Source: CAWDDG01 sp963801065
GTDB lineage: Bacteria; Actinomycetota; Actinomycetes; Jiangellales; Jiangellaceae
Reading direction: 5' to 3'
DNA length: 64,000 bases
Assembly: GCA_963801065.1 (NCBI GenBank)
Contig: CAWDDG010000006.1
Coordinates: 1 to 64,000, forward strand
Shown here: one piece after another, positions 30,065 to 39,603 of the stretch
Position numbering within the stretch: the stretch's first letter is position 1
How the letters are laid out: every line of letters starts with the position of its first letter
The notes under the pieces: model-generated
Seen by the model: only the letters and a program-made list of their open reading frames with translations
Databases searched by the model: none
Told to the model about the DNA's origin: nothing
Made by a program: the position numbers and the translations under genes

Positions 30065-30196
30065 CGTTTTGACGCGACGCCGGCCGAGTCGGTTCCGCAC
30101 CACGGCCGACTCAGAGTTGGGAAGGCCGTGCGGGCGGGTAGGGGAAGACACCGACGACGCGTGTGAAGCGAAGAGCCGGATCAGGAGGAAGCAGCC

Positions 30197-31273
30197 ATGA
30201 TCGGCGCCATTCTGGCCGGCGCGGCCGCCGTGATAACAGTGCCTGCGGTCGGCGGGCTGGCCTACCGCGAGATGCGCCAACGGCAGGTCGCCAAGGCGCT
30301 CGCGATCGACACTCCGAACGGGATCGTCGAGGAACGGTTCATTCGGATCGGCGGGATCGATCAGTGGATCCAGATCCGGGGAGAGGACCGCGACAACCCG
30401 GTGCTGCTCGTCCTGCACGGCGGGCCGGGTTGGCCCAACGCGGTCTTCAATCTGCCCCTGCGCTCGTGGGAGAAGGACTTCACGGTGGTCCAGTGGGACC
30501 ACCGCGGGGCGGGCAAGACGTTGGGCCTCTACGGCAAGGCCGGCAGCGGGGAGATGACCTTCGATCGCCGGGTCGCCGACGCCATCGAGGTCTGTGAGTA
30601 CCTGAGAAACCACCTGCACAAGGACAAGGTGATCTTGCTGGGCGAGTCGATGGGCACGTTGACCGGTACGCCGCTGGTCATGCGCCGGCCCGACCTGTTC
30701 CATGCCTACGTCGCCACCGACCTGTATGTCGACATGGCGCGCAACGAGGCCCTCAAGTACCAGCTGACCCTCGACCGACTGCGCGCGGCGGGCAACACGA
30801 AGGCCGCCGAGTCGATGGAACGAATCGGCGCCGACCCGACCACGTGGGACCTGCGGGCTTGGAACACGAACATGGGCTGGGCGTTCAAGACGAACCTGCC
30901 CACCCCGAACCCGGATCGCACGCTGCTCTTCCCGCTCGTGCTGTCGTCACCGCTGTACACGCTCCGGGGCATCTACACCCTGCTGCAGGGGTTCCAATGG
31001 TCCACCGCCCAGATGTTCGAGGAGTTCAAGGCGTACGACGCCCGTCGGCTGGGCACCCGGTTCGAGGTTCCGTTCTTTGTCTTTCAGGGGGAGAGCGACG
31101 TGGTCACCGTGACCACGCTGGCCGAGGAGTACTTCGAGGAGGTAGAGGCGCCGACGAAGGAGCTGGCGCTGATCGAGGACGCCGGCCACTTCGCGGCGTT
31201 CACCCAACCCGACCGGTTCCTCACCGAACTGCGTGCCCGGGTACGCCCCCTGGCAGCCGCGCCCAGCCCGTGA
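30197..31273 (+). CDS. Membrane-anchored S33 alpha/beta hydrolase (proline iminopeptidase-like)
   Basis: 358 residues from ATG 30197, with AGGAGGAAG upstream. One N-terminal hydrophobic segment (ILAGAAAVITVPAVGGLAY) could anchor it. The core is prolyl-aminopeptidase-like: oxyanion HGGPGWPNA, DHRGAGKT, nucleophile elbow LGESMGT, acid in FQGESDVVT and the catalytic histidine in DAGHFAAF. It may cleave N-terminal residues or small amides and esters. Divergent from the serpin gene, with about 130 bases between them. Confidence 0.88.
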   Translation: MIGAILAGAAAVITVPAVGGLAYREMRQRQVAKALAIDTPNGIVEERFIRIGGIDQWIQIRGEDRDNPVLLVLHGGPGWPNAVFNLPLRSWEKDFTVVQWDHRGAGKTLGLYGKAGSGEMTFDRRVADAIEVCEYLRNHLHKDKVILLGESMGTLTGTPLVMRRPDLFHAYVATDLYVDMARNEALKYQLTLDRLRAAGNTKAAESMERIGADPTTWDLRAWNTNMGWAFKTNLPTPNPDRTLLFPLVLSSPLYTLRGIYTLLQGFQWSTAQMFEEFKAYDARRLGTRFEVPFFVFQGESDVVTVTTLAEEYFEEVEAPTKELALIEDAGHFAAFTQPDRFLTELRARVRPLAAAPSP

Positions 31274-31291
31274 AGCGTCCCGACTAATCGA

Positions 31292-32813
31292 TCAGGGCAG
31301 GCTGGACCAGAAGTCGAGCCTGTGCTCGGCGGCGTAGTCGACGGGCTTGATGCCCTCGGGTCCTGGCGCGAGGGATTGCACGTACGGCACGACCTGAGCA
31401 GGGTCGAAGGGTTGCCACGGCGGCAGCTCGGCGCCATTGGGGTCGCCGGTGCGCGCGAACCGTGCCCAGTAGCGGATCATCTGATCGGCCAGGCGCCGCT
31501 GGTCGGGGGTGCTACCCGCCTCGAACTTCTGGTCGCGGAACACGTAGGGGACCTCCGAGGCGTGGAAGGCGCCGGGCGGGAAGTCCTCGGGGAACGGTAG
31601 GTACATCGGCGCCTGCCGGTCGGCGAACTCGTAGGCGTAGGTCGGCACGTGCTCGGAGAGCAGTCGGTGCTGCTGGAACGTGGATCGCGCCCACATCCGG
31701 TCGGTGAGCACCGTCGCCCACGCCAGGTTCGGCGACCGGTAGTCCGACAGGGGATACAGGGTCTGCACCTGACTGGCGTGCTCACCGAAGGCCTCGGCCA
31801 GCAGCGTCGGGTACTGCTCTGCGGTGACCGGTTGACCGGTCAGCACGCGGAACAGGCCGACGAACAGCCGGTGTTCGTCGCGGGTGCTGCCGGACATGAC
31901 TGGGATCCGGTGGATGCGGCCGTCGCGCAGCGCCTGCGCCGGGACCTCGGGCAGGACGCTGTTGCCGAACGCGTACGCCTGAAACGGTGGCGCGTGGGGA
32001 AACAGATCTTGCACCGGCAGGCCACGCAGGCAATCCAGCACCGAGGCCGGGTCGGCGCAGCCCAGCTGGGGTGCCACCGCGGAGCCGAGCGCTTCCACCT
32101 CCGCCGACGGCCGCCACCCGAACCACGGCAGCGCCGGCAGCCCGGGAAACATCCCGCCGGCCGGCAGGTCCATCAAGCGGAAAGCCGCTCTGGATGATGG
32201 CCCGGTGGAACAGGCCCGCCGAGCCTGGGGCGACCAGGTGTGCGCTGGTGGACAGCCCGCCGTAGGACTCGCCGAAGACCGTCACATTGCCTGGGTCACC
32301 GCCGCACGCGGCGGCGTTGCGCTGCACCCACCGCAGCGCCGCCTGCTGGTCTTGCAGCCCAAAGGTCCCCGAGCCCTCCAGCCCGGGGTGCCCGAAGGCA
32401 CCGAAGATGCTCAGCCGGTAGTTGATCGTCACGACGACGACGTCGCCGATAGTGGCGAGCCGGCGGGCGTCGAAGAAGCTGCCGGCCCCGACGGCGCCGT
32501 CACCGTGGATCCACACCATCACCGGCGAGAGCCGTTCCGGGCCGGCCGACCGGGGGGTGGTCACATTCAGGCACAGACAGTCCTCCTCGAGACTGGCCAC
32601 ATCGGCGTAGGAGGACGGCTGCTGCGGGCACTTGCTGCCCGGCTTGGTGGCGTCTCTCGGTTCGATCCACGGCCGCACCGGCTGCGGGGACCGCCATCGC
32701 AGCTCGCCTCTCGTCGATGCGGCATACGGGATTCCCTGAAACAGGCGGTACTCGTCGGTCACAGTGCCGAGCACGGGACCGGAATCGGTCTGCACGATCG
32801 CCGTATCCGTCAT
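31292..32813 (-). CDS. Type B carboxylesterase (frameshifted)
   Basis: About 505 residues. N-terminus TDSGPVLGTVTDEYRLFQGIPYA and EEDCLCLNVTTP are type B signatures. The oxyanion loop reads WIHGDGAVGAG, and the nucleophile elbow is VTVFGESYGG. Near 32175 the frame shifts after IIQSGFPL, and the protein continues MDLPAGGMFPGLPALP, then GSTRDEHRLF with the acid and, near the end, RYWARFARTGDPNG. A standard cytoplasmic or released esterase for xenobiotic esters. Convergent with the S33 hydrolase, 18 nt apart. Confidence 0.88.
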
Positions 32814-32899
32814 CTAGCGACCCCCTCAGTCCTCTGATCCTTGTCACCATCGCACCTGCTGCTCCTGCCGTCACACGCCCGCACCTAGACTCCAGGCGC

Positions 32900-33370
32900 G
32901 TGAGCGAGCGGCGCGCGCTGGAGGCACTCGAGGCGTCGGGCGTCACGTACGAGGTCGTCCGCCACGGGCCGGTGCGCAGCCTCGCCGAGGCAGCGGCCGC
33001 GCGTGGTGTCGAGCCGGCGGCCGTGATCAAGACGATCGTCGTCCGTCGTGGCGACGACGACTACCTGTTCGTGCTGGTTCCCGGCGACCGGACGATCGAC
33101 TGGCCGAAGCTCCGCGCTCTGCTCGGCGTGAGCCGGCTCTCGATGCCCGACGCCGCGACGGCCAAGGAGGTCACGGGCTACGAGCGGGGCACGATCACGC
33201 CGTTCGGGTCGCTGCGCGCGTGGCCCGTCGTCGCCGACCAGCGCGTCGGAGGCCGCAAGGTCTCGATCGGCGCCGGTGCCCCCGGAGTCGCCGCGACCGT
33301 CGATGGCGACGAGCTTGTCAATGCACTCGCCGCGACAGTAGCCGACGTCACCGACCCAGGGGTGCGCTAG
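32900..33370 (+). CDS. YbaK/EbsC-type aminoacyl-tRNA deacylase
   Basis: 156 residues from GTG 32900. YbaK-like domains hydrolyse mischarged tRNA (Cys-tRNA-Pro or similar) in trans. Landmarks are ALEASGVTYEVVRHGPVRS, AAVIKTIVVRRGDDDY with the catalytic lysine, and GYERGTITPFGS. The C-terminal GGRKVSIGAGAPGVAATVDG is typical. Standalone, between the esterase and a toxin remnant. No regulation visible. Confidence 0.88.
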   Translation: MSERRALEALEASGVTYEVVRHGPVRSLAEAAAARGVEPAAVIKTIVVRRGDDDYLFVLVPGDRTIDWPKLRALLGVSRLSMPDAATAKEVTGYERGTITPFGSLRAWPVVADQRVGGRKVSIGAGAPGVAATVDGDELVNALAATVADVTDPGVR

Positions 33371-33757
33371 CTCTGGTCAGCGCACCAGGCTGACGGTGAT
33401 GGGCGGCAAGGGTGCGCGCCAACCGGACGTCGGTGGTAACCAACGTGCCGTCGACCAAAGCAGCGCAGGCGACGTAGTAGGGTCCGCGATCCGCAGCGAT
33501 CGGCGCAGGCGCCACGCGGCGTCGCGCAGCAGCTCGTGTCACACGCGCTCCGCGGGGAAGGCTCCCGACCGCTGGTGGGCCGATTCGGCCAGTGCGCCGT
33601 CGATGTCACCGGCGCGCTCGAGACGTGCCAGGGCGGATGCGACCTCGACGTCGAGAAGCTCGGGAACGAAAAGCGCGTCGTCGTTGAGTGCCCTGCCCAC
33701 GCGGAGACTTCGGGCGACGCTGGGCGCACGGTCGGGGAGCTCGGCCAGTCGTCGAGC
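33371..33757 (-). pseudogene. PIN-domain (VapC-like) toxin remnant
   Basis: The minus strand reads ALFVPELLDVEVASALARLE from about 33690, the core of a VapC-type PIN ribonuclease, to an in-frame TGA near 33540. After it, in the same frame, comes HELLRDAAWRLRRSLRIAD, and after another one-base loss YYVACAALVDGTLVTTDVRLA, the second half with the catalytic acidic residues in LVTTDVRLA. The N-terminus with the first aspartate is missing. No antitoxin gene is adjacent. Two lesions and a missing start argue for a dead gene. Confidence 0.7.
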
Positions 33758-34426
33758 TCAGGGCGCGGGGCTCGGGGCGAGCTTGCTGAGCAGGTCGTTC
33801 ATCCGCGCAATCTCGATGCTCTGGTCCGAGTCGATGAGCTGGGCGAGCTGGAAGACCTGCGGCTCCTCGCCGCCGCCGCCGGAGAACAGGTCGGCCACCA
33901 TGGTCCGCGCGCCCTGGTGGTGACGGATCATGTACTGGAGGAACAGCCGGTCGAAGCCCGGGCCGGTCGCCGCCGCCAGCTGGGCCAGCTCGTCGTCGGT
34001 GAGCATGCCGGGCATGAGGTCTCCGGCGCCGGCACTGTGGCTGTGGTCGGCAGAGGCGTCGGGTACCTCCTCGTCACGGTCTTCCAACCACTGCTCGAGC
34101 AGTTCGATCTCATCCCGCTGTGAGACGTCCATCCGCTCGGCCATCAGTGGGATGTCGTCGCTCGATGTGCGGTCGGCCACCAGTGCCGTCATCACCAACG
34201 CCTGGCCGTGGTGGGGGATCATCCCCTGGACGAACTCGACGTCGGCGTCGGTATAGGCAGGCACATCCATCGCCTCGGCCTCCTCGTCGGTGAGGACCCG
34301 GTTGGGCTCACCGGGGGAGCCGAGCTGGACGACCGGCGGCGTGTCCGGCTCCTCGTCGTCGGAAGTGCAGGCCGTGAGGGCGGCGAGGCCCAAGATCACG
34401 ACGAGCGTTCGACGGATCGGCGACAT
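33758..34426 (-). CDS. DUF305 lipoprotein
   Basis: 222 residues from ATG 34426 (the preceding TTG is less likely). Lipobox LAALTAC, with the cysteine at residue 20, predicts a lipoprotein on the outer face of the membrane. The DUF305 domain shows its paired histidines twice: FVQGMIPHHGQAL and LQYMIRHHQGA, with methionines nearby, a pattern often linked to copper or other metal handling. Divergent from the LVIVD-repeat gene. Confidence 0.9.
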   Translation of the reverse strand: MSPIRRTLVVILGLAALTACTSDDEEPDTPPVVQLGSPGEPNRVLTDEEAEAMDVPAYTDADVEFVQGMIPHHGQALVMTALVADRTSSDDIPLMAERMDVSQRDEIELLEQWLEDRDEEVPDASADHSHSAGAGDLMPGMLTDDELAQLAAATGPGFDRLFLQYMIRHHQGARTMVADLFSGGGGEEPQVFQLAQLIDSDQSIEIARMNDLLSKLAPSPAP

Positions 34427-34429
34427 CAA

Positions 34430-34591
34430 CGGGTGATCTCCCGATATGTCCGATAAAGGGGCTGGGGCACTTGACGAGGCTATGGCCTAGCAAGCCAGAG
34501 ATCAGTAATCTCTGTCGCAATCGTACGGTCCTAGCCGTGCGCACCACCATGTCGCACGGACGAGGGCCGCTTCACCGGAGGTGGAAAGCCC
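34430..34591. promoter_or_regulatory. Divergent promoter region with a 7-bp inverted repeat
   Basis: Between the DUF305 and LVIVD genes. An inverted repeat CAGAGAT-CAGTA-ATCTCTG lies at 34496-34514, and a TTGACG box occurs at 34471-34476. It may be an operator serving one or both genes. Confidence 0.4.
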
Positions 34592-36454
34592 GTGGCGACG
34601 AAGCCAGTACTTCCCACACGCAGCGGACGACGCAGCTGGGCGGTGATCGGAGCTACCCTCCTGTTCGCCGCCGTTCTGCCAGCGGCCGCCTCAGCCCAGG
34701 ACGACGATGATCCCCGGGTCGGTCTCGCACCCGGTTACTTCCCGTGGTCCGAGGCCAGCAGCAACATCGAGCTGCTCGACAACGACCCCCGGGTCGCGCC
34801 CTTCGACTCGCCGCCCACGGGCTTCACGGGCATCGCGTTCGCCAACTCCGACCTGGCGTTCACCGGCAACCACGCGATCGTCGGCAGTTTCAACGGCTTC
34901 CAGATCTACGACATCAGCGACCCGGAGAACCCGGACCTGAGCGCCTCGTTCGTCTGCCCAGGTGGACAGGGCGACCCGTCGGTGTATGGGGACCTGCTGT
35001 TCATCTCGGTTGAAGAGACCCGCGGGCGCATCGACTGCGGCACGCAGGGATTCCCGCCCGGCACCCCGGTGGCCGCGGAGCGCTTCCGCGGCGTGCGCAT
35101 CTTTGACATCAGCGACATCGACAACCCGGTTCAGCTGCCCGGCGTGCAGCTATGCCGCGGCTCGCACACCCACACACTGGTCACCGACCCGGACGACCCG
35201 GACAACGTCTACGTCTACAACTCGGGCACCGCGGGGGTTCGGTCGCCGCTCGAGCTGGAAGGTTGCGAGAACGCTGCTCTTACGAAGGATCCGGTGACCA
35301 CCGGGAACCCGACGCAGTGGCGTATCGACGTCATCAAGGTCCCACTGGACGCTCCCGAGGACGCCGCGGTCGTCAGCCAGCCGCGGATCTTCACCGACCC
35401 GGACACGGGTGCCTTCAACGGCCTGCAGAACACGCTGCCGGTGCCCAACACGCAACCACCTACGATCCCGGAGCCCGATCAGGTGCACCCGTCCGGGACG
35501 GTCTACTCGCCCACGCCCAACACGAATACCTGCCACGACGTCAGCGCGTTCCCGGAGATCGGGCTGCTCGCCGGCGCCTGCCAGGGCAACGGCATCCTGC
35601 TCGACATCTCCGACCCGGTGAACCCGGTGCGCCTGGACGCGGTCTCCGACCCGAACTTCTCCTACTGGCACTCGGCACAGCTCAGCAACGACGGCACCAA
35701 GGTCATGTTCACCGACGAGTGGGGTGGCGGCGTCGCCGCCCGCTGCCGGGACACCGACCAGCCGGAGTGGGGTGCGGACGCGCTCTTCGACATCGTCGAC
35801 GGGAAGATGGAGTTCGCGAGCTACTACAAGATGCCGGCGGTGCAGACCGTCAACGAGAACTGCGTGGCGCACAACTCGTCGCTCATCCCGGTGCCGAACC
35901 GCGACATCTATGTTCAGGCCTGGTACCAGGGCGGCATCTCGGTCGTCGACTTCACCGACACCGCGAACCCGGTCGAGATCGCGTTCCTCGACCGCGGCCC
36001 GATCACCACGCCAGCCAATCCCATGGGTCTCAACCTCGGTGGCCTGTGGGCGACGTACTGGTACAACGGCTTCGTCTACGGCACCGAGATCGCCCGTGGC
36101 TTCGACACGTTCGGTCTGCTGGCGAGCGACCAGCTGTCCGCCAACGAGATCGAGGCGGCCTCCGAGGTGCAGCTGGACCAGTTCAACTCCCAGCTGATGT
36201 CCAAGCTGGTTGCGGCGCCGAGCTTCGCCGTGGTGCTTGCCAACCTCGACCAGGTGGTCCGGGCCGCTGACATCGACGCCCAGACGGCCGACAAGGTCCG
36301 ACAGGCCGTTGACAAGGCCGAGAAGCTGGTCGGTCAGGGAGAGATCGCATCGGCGTTGGATCAGCTGAACAACGCCGTCAAGCGACTCGACGACTCCGCG
36401 GGCCAGGCCACGCTCAAGCAGGCGCTGCTGGATCTGATCGAGACGCTCGACTGA
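34592..36454 (+). CDS. Secreted LVIVD-repeat (beta-propeller) protein
   Basis: 620 residues from GTG 34592 (GGAGG upstream). Cleavable signal peptide: basic start, hydrophobic AVIGATLLFAAVLP, cleavage after AASA near residue 35. Repeated blocks such as GFQIYDISDPENPDLSASF, RGVRIFDISDIDNPVQLPG, GNGILLDISDPVNPVRLDAV and GISVVDFTDTANPVEIAFL are LVIVD repeats that fold as propeller blades. HTH motifs near GSHTHTLV and conserved Trp/His may bind ligand. The last 110 residues are a helical domain (FIVAR-like VDKAEKLVGQGEIASALDQ). Role outside the cell unknown. Confidence 0.9.
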   Translation: MATKPVLPTRSGRRSWAVIGATLLFAAVLPAAASAQDDDDPRVGLAPGYFPWSEASSNIELLDNDPRVAPFDSPPTGFTGIAFANSDLAFTGNHAIVGSFNGFQIYDISDPENPDLSASFVCPGGQGDPSVYGDLLFISVEETRGRIDCGTQGFPPGTPVAAERFRGVRIFDISDIDNPVQLPGVQLCRGSHTHTLVTDPDDPDNVYVYNSGTAGVRSPLELEGCENAALTKDPVTTGNPTQWRIDVIKVPLDAPEDAAVVSQPRIFTDPDTGAFNGLQNTLPVPNTQPPTIPEPDQVHPSGTVYSPTPNTNTCHDVSAFPEIGLLAGACQGNGILLDISDPVNPVRLDAVSDPNFSYWHSAQLSNDGTKVMFTDEWGGGVAARCRDTDQPEWGADALFDIVDGKMEFASYYKMPAVQTVNENCVAHNSSLIPVPNRDIYVQAWYQGGISVVDFTDTANPVEIAFLDRGPITTPANPMGLNLGGLWATYWYNGFVYGTEIARGFDTFGLLASDQLSANEIEAASEVQLDQFNSQLMSKLVAAPSFAVVLANLDQVVRAADIDAQTADKVRQAVDKAEKLVGQGEIASALDQLNNAVKRLDDSAGQATLKQALLDLIETLD

Positions 36455-36466
36455 GCTCAGGAGGCT

Positions 36467-36503
36467 GGTGCCCGGCTCCGGGAAGATCGCGGAGCCGGGC
36501 ACC
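36467..36503 (+). terminator. Probable intrinsic terminator of the LVIVD gene
   Basis: A perfect 14-bp stem (ggtgcccggctccg with its complement) and a 9-nt loop start 12 bases after the stop codon. There is no clear T-run, as is common for terminators in high-GC actinobacteria. It separates this gene from the sugar-phosphorylase pair. Confidence 0.75.
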
Positions 36504-36538
36504 AGCAACCCTGGTCGACGAGCGCTACGGTTCGAGTC

Positions 36539-37294
36539 ATGGCCGCAGGAGCGGACACCGCCGACCGGAGCCGATTCGGACTACCTGCGGGCGTGCACGC
36601 ATGCCTGTTCGACCTGGATGGCGTGCTGACGAGGACCGCAACCGTGCACCGCACCGCATGGAAGCAGACCTTCGACGCGGTCCTGGCCGGCCACGGCGAG
36701 CCATCGTTTACCGACGCGGACTACGCCCGGTACGTGGACGGGAAGCCGCGCCGGGACGGCGTCCGGGACTTCCTCGCATCCCGGGGCATCCACCCTCCGG
36801 AGGGCGACCCGGGCGACCCGCCCGACGCCGATACCATCGCCGGGATAGGCAACCGCAAGAACGAGTTGCTGCTGCAGCGGCTGGACTCCGACGGCGTCGA
36901 GGTGTTCGAGGGCTCGGTGGCTTACCTGCGGGCCGTCCGGGAAGCCGGCCTCCGAACGGCGGTGGTGACGGCGTCCGCCAACGGCGAGGCCGTCGTGCGC
37001 GCGGGCGGTTTCGCGGATCTTGTGGAGGTTCGGATCGACGGCATCGTCGCCGACCACGACGGGCTGGCCGGCAAGCCGGCGCCGGACACGTTCCTTGCCG
37101 GCGCCCGGGCGCTCGACGTCGAGCCCACGGAGGCGGCGGTCTTCGAGGACGCGCTTGCCGGGGTGGCCGCCGGCCGGGCCGGCGGCTTCGGCTGGGTGGT
37201 CGGAGTCGACCGCGCCGACCAGGCGGACGCGCTGCGGACGTATGGGGCCGACGTGGTCGTCCACGACCTGTCCGAACTCCTGGAGGTGCCGTGA
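36539..37294 (+). CDS. pgmB: Beta-phosphoglucomutase, HAD superfamily
   Basis: 251 residues. Converts beta-glucose-1-phosphate to glucose-6-phosphate. HAD motifs: FDLDGVLT with the nucleophilic and acid-base aspartates, VVTASANG (motif II), the lysine in GKPAPDTFL (motif III) and VFEDALAGVAAG (motif IV). The cap region TATVHRTAWKQTFD matches beta-PGMs. Its stop overlaps the GTG of the GH65 gene (GTGA), whose product releases beta-glucose-1-phosphate; the two steps form one pathway. Confidence 0.93.
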   Translation: MAAGADTADRSRFGLPAGVHACLFDLDGVLTRTATVHRTAWKQTFDAVLAGHGEPSFTDADYARYVDGKPRRDGVRDFLASRGIHPPEGDPGDPPDADTIAGIGNRKNELLLQRLDSDGVEVFEGSVAYLRAVREAGLRTAVVTASANGEAVVRAGGFADLVEVRIDGIVADHDGLAGKPAPDTFLAGARALDVEPTEAAVFEDALAGVAAGRAGGFGWVVGVDRADQADALRTYGADVVVHDLSELLEVP

Positions 37295-39603
37295 ACGACC
37301 CGGCGGCGAGCATCGGCCCGCAGTTCGACGTGGACGCGTGGTCGCTGCGTATGTCCAGTTTCGATCCCTCCGCCCTGCCCGCGACCGAGTCCCTGTTCAC
37401 ACTCGCCAACGGCAACATCGGTCTGCGGGGCTCGCTGGAGGAGGGCGAGCCCCGGGCCGTGGCGGGGACCTACGTCAACGGCTTCTTCGAGGAGCGGCCG
37501 CTACCCCAGGCCGAGGCGCAGTACGGGGACCCAGAATCGGGCCAGACCGTCGTCAACGTGACCGACGGGAAGCTGATCCGGCTGTTCGTCGGCGACTCGC
37601 CGTTCGACGTCCGCTACGGCACCGTGCGCTCGCACGAACGCGTCCTGGATCTACGGGCGGGTTTGCTGGACCGGCGGACCGAGTGGACGTCGCCGAACGG
37701 GTCCTCGATCAGGGTGACCACCCAGCGGCTCGTGTCGTTCAGCCAGCGCTCGTTGGCCGCGATCAGCTACGAGGTGGAGCCGCTCGAGGGTGACATCTAC
37801 ATTGCGCTGCAGTCGGACCTGCTGGCGAACGAACCCGGCGGCGGGGCGTCGCGTGACCCACGACACGCAGCAGTCCTCGACCGGCCCCTACAGGCGGAGC
37901 TGGCGGCCCGCCGGGACCGGCTCGCGGTGCTCGTCCACCGCACCGCTCGGAGCCGGCTGCGCGTCGCCGCCGGGATGGACCACCTCCTCGAGGTGCCGGA
38001 CCACGTCGAGACCACGATGGAGGCCGCGGGCGACCTGGCCCGGCTCACAGTCGCAGCGCGACTGCCCGAGGGGACGAAGCTGCGGCTGGTGAAGCTGATC
38101 GCCTACGGCTGGTCCAGCCGTAGGTCCGCGCACGCACTGCAAGACCAGGTCGAGGCGGCTCTGGCCATCGGCCGGCTGATCGGCTGGGACGACCTGGTGC
38201 TACAGCAGCGCCGCTTCCTGGACGACTTCTGGGGGAGGGCCGACGTCGAGATCGACGGCGACCCGGCACTCCAGCAGGCGGTCCGGGTGGCGATGTTCCA
38301 CGTGCTGCAGGCTGGTGCGCGGGCCGAGATGCAGGCGATCCCAGCCAAGGGCCTCACCGGTGCGGGCTACGACGGGCACGCGTTCTGGGACACCGAGATC
38401 TTCGTGCTGCCCATGCTGACGTACACGCGGCCCACTGCGGCTCGGGACGCGCTGCGCTGGCGGCACGCGACACTCGGCCTGGCCCGGCAGCGTGCCGCCG
38501 AGCTCGGTCTGGAGGGGGCCGCGTTCCCGTGGCGGACGATCCACGGCGAGGAATGCTCGGGATACTGGCTCGCCAGTACGGCTGCGTTCCACATCAACGC
38601 CGACGTTGCTGACGCCACGGCGCGCTACCTGGCGGCGACCGGCGACACCGATTTCGAGACCCGCTGCGGAGTCGAACTGCTGGTCGAGACCGCCCGGCTC
38701 TGGGCGTCGCTGGGCCAATTCGACACGGCCGGATTCCGGATCGACGGCGTCACCGGGCCGGACGAGTACACCGCCCTGGTGGACGACAACATCTTCACGA
38801 ACCTCATGGCACAGCGGAATCTGCAGGAAGCCGCTGATGCCTGCGACCGGAGACCGGACGTCGCTCGACGGCTCGACGTCCGCCCTGACGAGGTGGCGCT
38901 GTGGCGCAAAGCGGCGGACGCGGTCGTGATCCCTTACGACACGAGACTCGGCGTGCACTCACAGTCGGAGGACTTCACCGCCCACGAAGAGTGGGACTTC
39001 ACGAGCACGCCACCCGAGCATTATCCGCTGCTGCTCAACTACCCCTACGTCCAGCTGTACAGGAAACAGGTGGTCAAGCAAGCGGATCTGGTGCTGGCGA
39101 TGCACCTGCGGGGCGATGCGTTCACCGCCGAGGAGAAGGCCCGGAACTTCGCCTACTACGAGGCCCGGACGGTGCGGGACTCGTCCCTGTCCGCCGCGAC
39201 GCAGGCAGTGATCGCGGCCGAGGTCGGCCATCTGGACCTCGGTTACGACTACTGGGCCGAGGCCGCGTTCACCGACCTGCGCGACCTGCGCCGCAACATC
39301 GACGACGGCCTGCACATCGCCGGCCTGGCGGGAGCCTGGATGGGCGCCGTCGCCGGCTTCGGCGGGATGCGGGACCACGGTGGACGGATCACTTTCGCGC
39401 CACGGCTGCCTCCGGCGCTGTCGCGGCTCTGCTTCCGGATGACGTACTCCGGCCGCGTCGTGCTCGTCGACATCGGGCGGGATGGGGCGGTCGGCGACGC
39501 AGCCGGCCGGCCCGAGCAGGCCACCTACCGCCTTCTGGACGGCGAGCCCATCCGGACCTGGCACCACGGCGAGGCGATCGACCTGCAAGTCGATTCCCCG
39601 TGA
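37291..39603 (+). CDS. GH65 disaccharide phosphorylase
   Basis: 770 residues from GTG 37291. GH65 phosphorylases split alpha-linked disaccharides (maltose, trehalose, kojibiose or nigerose) with phosphate to glucose and beta-glucose-1-phosphate. N-terminal beta-sandwich with ESLFTLANGNIGLRG; the (alpha/alpha)6 barrel has GYDGHAFWDTEIF, FPWRTIHGEECSG and RIDGVTGPDEYT, where Glu492 is the general acid. VVKQADLVLAM and the phosphate-binding region with SSLSAA are present. The disaccharide is not readable from sequence alone. Complete, without shifts. Confidence 0.92.
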   Translation: MNDPAASIGPQFDVDAWSLRMSSFDPSALPATESLFTLANGNIGLRGSLEEGEPRAVAGTYVNGFFEERPLPQAEAQYGDPESGQTVVNVTDGKLIRLFVGDSPFDVRYGTVRSHERVLDLRAGLLDRRTEWTSPNGSSIRVTTQRLVSFSQRSLAAISYEVEPLEGDIYIALQSDLLANEPGGGASRDPRHAAVLDRPLQAELAARRDRLAVLVHRTARSRLRVAAGMDHLLEVPDHVETTMEAAGDLARLTVAARLPEGTKLRLVKLIAYGWSSRRSAHALQDQVEAALAIGRLIGWDDLVLQQRRFLDDFWGRADVEIDGDPALQQAVRVAMFHVLQAGARAEMQAIPAKGLTGAGYDGHAFWDTEIFVLPMLTYTRPTAARDALRWRHATLGLARQRAAELGLEGAAFPWRTIHGEECSGYWLASTAAFHINADVADATARYLAATGDTDFETRCGVELLVETARLWASLGQFDTAGFRIDGVTGPDEYTALVDDNIFTNLMAQRNLQEAADACDRRPDVARRLDVRPDEVALWRKAADAVVIPYDTRLGVHSQSEDFTAHEEWDFTSTPPEHYPLLLNYPYVQLYRKQVVKQADLVLAMHLRGDAFTAEEKARNFAYYEARTVRDSSLSAATQAVIAAEVGHLDLGYDYWAEAAFTDLRDLRRNIDDGLHIAGLAGAWMGAVAGFGGMRDHGGRITFAPRLPPALSRLCFRMTYSGRVVLVDIGRDGAVGDAAGRPEQATYRLLDGEPIRTWHHGEAIDLQVDSP

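Noticed and set aside
36601..37290. N-terminal extension of the GH65 gene
   Set aside because: Antisense-like Arg-rich text in a shifted frame over the beta-PGM gene; GTG 37291 couples the two genes.
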